Assembly: GCA_029974855.1 (NCBI GenBank)
Contig: JARKQO010000348.1
Span: forward strand, 1 to 7,303
DNA: 7,303 nucleotides
Source: Eubacteriales bacterium
GTDB taxonomy: Bacteria > Bacillota_A > Clostridia > Christensenellales > Aristaeellaceae
Reading direction: 5' to 3'
The position numbers and the translations under genes were made by a program. Below the pieces are notes generated by a model, which was not told the DNA's origin, made no database searches, and saw nothing but the letters and a program-made list of their open reading frames with translations. This document shows, one piece after another, positions 5,210-7,303 of the stretch; the stretch's first letter is position 1; every line of letters begins with the position of its first letter.

Positions 5210-6811
5210 ATGGTCACAATAACGGACGTAAGCCTTCAATTCGCGGGGGATCTGCTGTACAAGCATGTGGATTTGCTGTTTCAGCCCAACCATTGCTACG
5301 GGATCATCGGGGCCAACGGCGCGGGAAAGAGCACGCTGCTGAGGATCATCTCCGGGGAGCTGCAGCCCACCTCGGGCACGGTGTCCATCCCCAAGACGGA
5401 CCGGATGTCCGTGCTGGAGCAAAACCATTTCAAGTACGACGCCTTCTCCGTGATGGACACGGTGATCATGGGCAACAAAAGGCTCTATGAGATCATGAAG
5501 GAAAAGGACGCGCTCTACGCCAAGGAGGATTTTTCCGACGCGGACGGGGAAAAGGCCGCCCAGCTGGAGGGGGAGTTCGCGGAGATGAACGGCTGGGACG
5601 CGGAGACCGAGGCGGCCCAGCTGCTCAACGGCATCGGCGTTCCCCCGGACATGCACTACGCCCCCATGGAGTCCTTGGACGCCAAGCACAAGGTGAAGGT
5701 GCTGCTGGCCCAGGCGCTGTTTGGGCATCCCTCCATCATCCTGCTGGATGAGCCCACCAACAGCCTGGATGTGGACAGCACCCAATGGCTGGAGGAGTTT
5801 TTGGTGGAGTCCGACGCGGTGGTGATCGTGGTGAGCCACGACCGGCACTTCCTGAACGCGGTCTGCACGGACATCGTGGACGTGGATCACGAAACCTGTA
5901 AGATGTACGCCGGCAACTACGACTTCTGGTATGAAAGCAGCACCTTGATGCAGCAGCTTTTGCGCAACCAGAACAAGAAGCGGGAGGAGAAGATCAAGGA
6001 TTTGCAGGAGTTCATCCGCCGCTTCTCCGCCAACAAGTCCAAAAGCAAGCAGGCCACCAGCCGCAAGAAGATTCTGGACAGCATCCAGATCGAGCAGATG
6101 CCCGCCTCCAGCCGGAAATACCCCTTCGTGGGCTTCGAGCCCGAGCGGGAGGCCGGGAAGGACATCCTCCAGGTGGAGGGGCTGTCCAAAACCGTGGACG
6201 GGGTGAAGGTGCTGGACAATGTGTCCTTCACCATGCGCAAGGGGGACAAGATCGCCTTTGTGGGGGAGAACGAGGCCGGGGCCACGGCCCTGTTCCGGAT
6301 TTTGGTGGGAGAGCTGAACCCGGACGCGGGCAGCTTCAAATGGGGCGTTACCATCAGCCAGAGCTACTTTCCCAAGGACAACACCCGCTTCTTCGAGGAC
6401 TTTGACGGGACTCTCATCGAGTGGCTGCGGCAGTATTCCTTTGACACCACGGAGACGTATTTGCGGGGCTTTCTGGGCCGGATGCTGTTTTCCGGGGACG
6501 ACGTGTACAAGCCCGCCAAGGTGCTCTCCGGCGGGGAGAAGGTGCGCTGCATGCTCTCCAGGCTGATGATGAGCAAGGCCAACGCCCTCATTTTGGACCA
6601 GCCCACGGACCATTTGGACCTGGAGAGCATCACCGCCCTGTCCAACGGCCTGGCGGCCTATCCGGGGCATTTGCTCTTCGCCTCCACGGACCATCAGTTC
6701 ATCGACGAGATCGCCAACCGGATCATCGAAATTCCCCTGGACCGGGAGGGCTGCCTGGACTACGAGGGGACCTTTGAGGAATTTTTGGCCTGGAAGCGGG
6801 AGCGGAAATAG
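5210..6811 (+). CDS. ykpA: YkpA/YbiT-type ABC-F family ATPase with one degenerate ATP site
   Basis: The product is a 533-residue soluble protein with two ABC ATPase domains and no membrane domain. ABC-F proteins act on the ribosome as translation factors. Domain 1 has Walker A GANGAGKST (34-42), a Q-loop Gln in VLEQNHF, Walker B LLDEPTNSLD (about 178-187) and switch SHDRHF (209-214). The linker (about 250-290) is rich in Lys/Arg and includes the RFSANKSKSKQATSRKK block typical of this subfamily. Domain 2 has an intact signature LSGGEK (439-444). However, its Walker A reads GENEAGAT with Ala358 in place of Lys, its Walker B ends DQ (Gln464 in place of Glu), and its switch is STDHQF (Thr493 in place of His). 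The domain 1 signature position reads SLDAKHK, not LSGGQ-like. These changes all fall on the same composite site. The start ATG follows AAAGGGG at 5197-5203. It is not obviously an antibiotic-resistance ABC-F. Confidence 0.93.
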   Translation: MVTITDVSLQFAGDLLYKHVDLLFQPNHCYGIIGANGAGKSTLLRIISGELQPTSGTVSIPKTDRMSVLEQNHFKYDAFSVMDTVIMGNKRLYEIMKEKDALYAKEDFSDADGEKAAQLEGEFAEMNGWDAETEAAQLLNGIGVPPDMHYAPMESLDAKHKVKVLLAQALFGHPSIILLDEPTNSLDVDSTQWLEEFLVESDAVVIVVSHDRHFLNAVCTDIVDVDHETCKMYAGNYDFWYESSTLMQQLLRNQNKKREEKIKDLQEFIRRFSANKSKSKQATSRKKILDSIQIEQMPASSRKYPFVGFEPEREAGKDILQVEGLSKTVDGVKVLDNVSFTMRKGDKIAFVGENEAGATALFRILVGELNPDAGSFKWGVTISQSYFPKDNTRFFEDFDGTLIEWLRQYSFDTTETYLRGFLGRMLFSGDDVYKPAKVLSGGEKVRCMLSRLMMSKANALILDQPTDHLDLESITALSNGLAAYPGHLLFASTDHQFIDEIANRIIEIPLDREGCLDYEGTFEEFLAWKRERK

Positions 6812-6848
6812 AAGATTTTTCCAGGGGTCTGGACGGAAGGGAATCAAC

Positions 6849-7142
6849 ATGGACCATGACCCAAAAGCGGGTCCAGGGCCTCAGGCCCTGGCGGGAATGC
6901 AAGGGGCAGAGCCCCTTGCCCCCGGCCTGTACCGGCATTTCAAAGGCAATCTATACCGGCTGCTGTGGGTGGCCCGGCACTCCGAAACCCTGGAGCCCAT
7001 GGTGGTATACCAGGCGCTGTACGGAGACCGGGGCTACTGGGTGCGCCCGGCGGCTATGTGGACCCAGCGGGTGGAGTACCAGGGGCGCTTGGCGCCCCGG
7101 TTCGCCTGGGTGGGGGAGGCGGAGGAAGGCCCAAGCTCCTAG
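6849..7142 (+). CDS. DUF1653 domain small protein
   Basis: This 97-residue protein carries a DUF1653 domain from about residue 26 to 90: GLYRHFKGNLYRLLWVARHSETLEPMVVY, followed by ALYGDRGYWVRP, AAMW and RFAWVGEAE. The family is a small beta-rich domain common in bacteria and of unknown function. ATG 6849 is chosen because GGAAGG (6835-6840) lies 8 bases upstream. An in-frame ATG at 6897 has no such site. Residues about 7-26, ahead of the conserved domain, are low-complexity (Gly, Pro, Ala) and are translated from two perfect hairpins of the repeat family seen at 602-816. The N-terminus therefore seems to be captured repeat DNA. The gene starts 37 bases after the ABC-F stop and may be co-transcribed with it. 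Confidence 0.88.
   Translation: MDHDPKAGPGPQALAGMQGAEPLAPGLYRHFKGNLYRLLWVARHSETLEPMVVYQALYGDRGYWVRPAAMWTQRVEYQGRLAPRFAWVGEAEEGPSS
6866..6919 (+). repeat. Two-hairpin palindromic unit inside the DUF1653 reading frame
   Basis: Linker AGCGGGT (6866-6872) is followed by a hairpin with arms 6873-6880 and 6884-6891 (CCAGGGCC, loop TCA). Next come linker CGGGAAT and a hairpin with arms 6899-6907 and 6911-6919 (GCAAGGGGC, loop AGA). Loop size, linker sequence and spacing match hairpins b and a of the unit at 742-816; the 13 bases from 6866 match 766-778 at 12 positions. This is a partial third copy, and it is translated. Confidence 0.75.
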
Positions 7143-7193
7143 GGGGGGGATACAGGCTCCCCCAAGCAACTGGTCAAGCAGGCCCGGCATATA

Positions 7194-7215
7194 CTCCCTT
7201 AGGACGATAAGGGAG
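7194..7215 (+). promoter_or_regulatory. Hairpin sequestering the ribosome binding site of the gene at 7224
   Basis: CTCCCTTA (7194-7201) pairs perfectly with TAAGGGAG (7208-7215) around a GGACGA loop. The 3' arm contains most of AAGGGAGG (7209-7216), the ribosome binding site 7 bases before ATG 7224. Folded mRNA would hide the site. No ligand or protein partner is suggested by the sequence. Confidence 0.5.
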
Positions 7216-7223
7216 GTTTGCCT

Positions 7224-7303
7224 ATGGCCGGGGAAATCTACGCGGTCAGCCATTCCATCACCGGGGAAAAGCTCTTTGCGGGACAGACCATGCTGACCTA
7301 TGA
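7224..7303 (+). CDS. Unidentified protein, 3'-truncated by the window
   Basis: ATG 7224 follows AAGGGAGG at an ideal distance and opens a frame that stays open to the window end (26 codons). The visible residues begin MAGEIYAVSHSITGEKLFAG and continue QTMLTY. They contain no signal peptide, membrane segment or motif that I recognise, and too little is visible to name a family. The strong ribosome binding site and the codon use, which matches the neighbours, support a real gene. It lies 81 bases after the DUF1653 gene and may belong to a separate or translationally controlled unit because of the leader hairpin. Confidence 0.7.
   Translation, partial: MAGEIYAVSHSITGEKLFAGQTMLTY

Noticed and set aside
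5168..6850. Long minus-strand open frame (560 codons) opposite the ABC-F gene
   Set aside because: Same reasoning: low-complexity His/Val/Gln/Gly translation, no domain, and a well-supported ABC-F gene on the other strand.
7142..7163. Terminator after the DUF1653 gene
   Set aside because: A G-run can pair with TCCCCC around a 7-base loop, but no T-run follows and the pairing is a low-complexity G/C match.

Overview
The window looks like chromosomal DNA of a GC-rich, low-copy gut Firmicute of the Oscillospiraceae type (Flavonifractor, Oscillibacter or Lawsonibacter relatives). This is inferred from strong AGGAGG-type ribosome binding sites, GC-rich third codon positions, a YkpA-type ABC-F protein, a HisJ-type PHP phosphatase and palindrome-rich intergenic spacers. 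All genes I accept lie on the plus strand.

Layout. (1) Positions 1-581 hold the 3' two thirds of a histidinol-phosphatase gene. (2) Positions 582-830 are a non-coding spacer made almost entirely of perfect hairpins: two three-hairpin units in opposite orientation, with an AT-rich gap between them. (3) Positions 831-2694 hold a MATE-family exporter gene overlapping a YaiI/YqxD-family (DUF188) gene by 14 bases. (4) Positions 2651-4005 are an AT-richer islet. It carries one gene for a secreted SH3-domain protein with its own strong promoter, plus about 290 bases with no convincing gene. It is bounded by a 17-base direct repeat; joining the sequence across the repeat restores an in-frame, longer yqxD tail. 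The islet therefore appears to have landed in the 3' end of yqxD. (5) Positions 4038-6811 hold a strong promoter lying inside the displaced yqxD tail, a membrane-anchored endonuclease/exonuclease/phosphatase-family gene and a YkpA/YbiT-type ABC-F ATPase gene. (6) Positions 6849-7142 encode a small DUF1653 protein whose N-terminal codons run through two more hairpins of the same repeat family. (7) From 7224 a further gene begins and runs off the window; its ribosome binding site lies in a perfect 8-bp hairpin.

Functionally this is mostly a row of housekeeping and accessory genes, not one dedicated pathway: histidine biosynthesis, efflux, a PIN-like protein, a phosphodiesterase-like enzyme and a ribosome-associated ATPase. 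The most interesting points are the modular hairpin repeat, whose stems differ in sequence while pairing is kept; the islet inserted in yqxD; and an ABC-F protein in which every key residue checked at one of its two composite ATP sites is non-canonical while the other site is intact. I found no CRISPR array, tRNA, rRNA, transposase or integrase gene.
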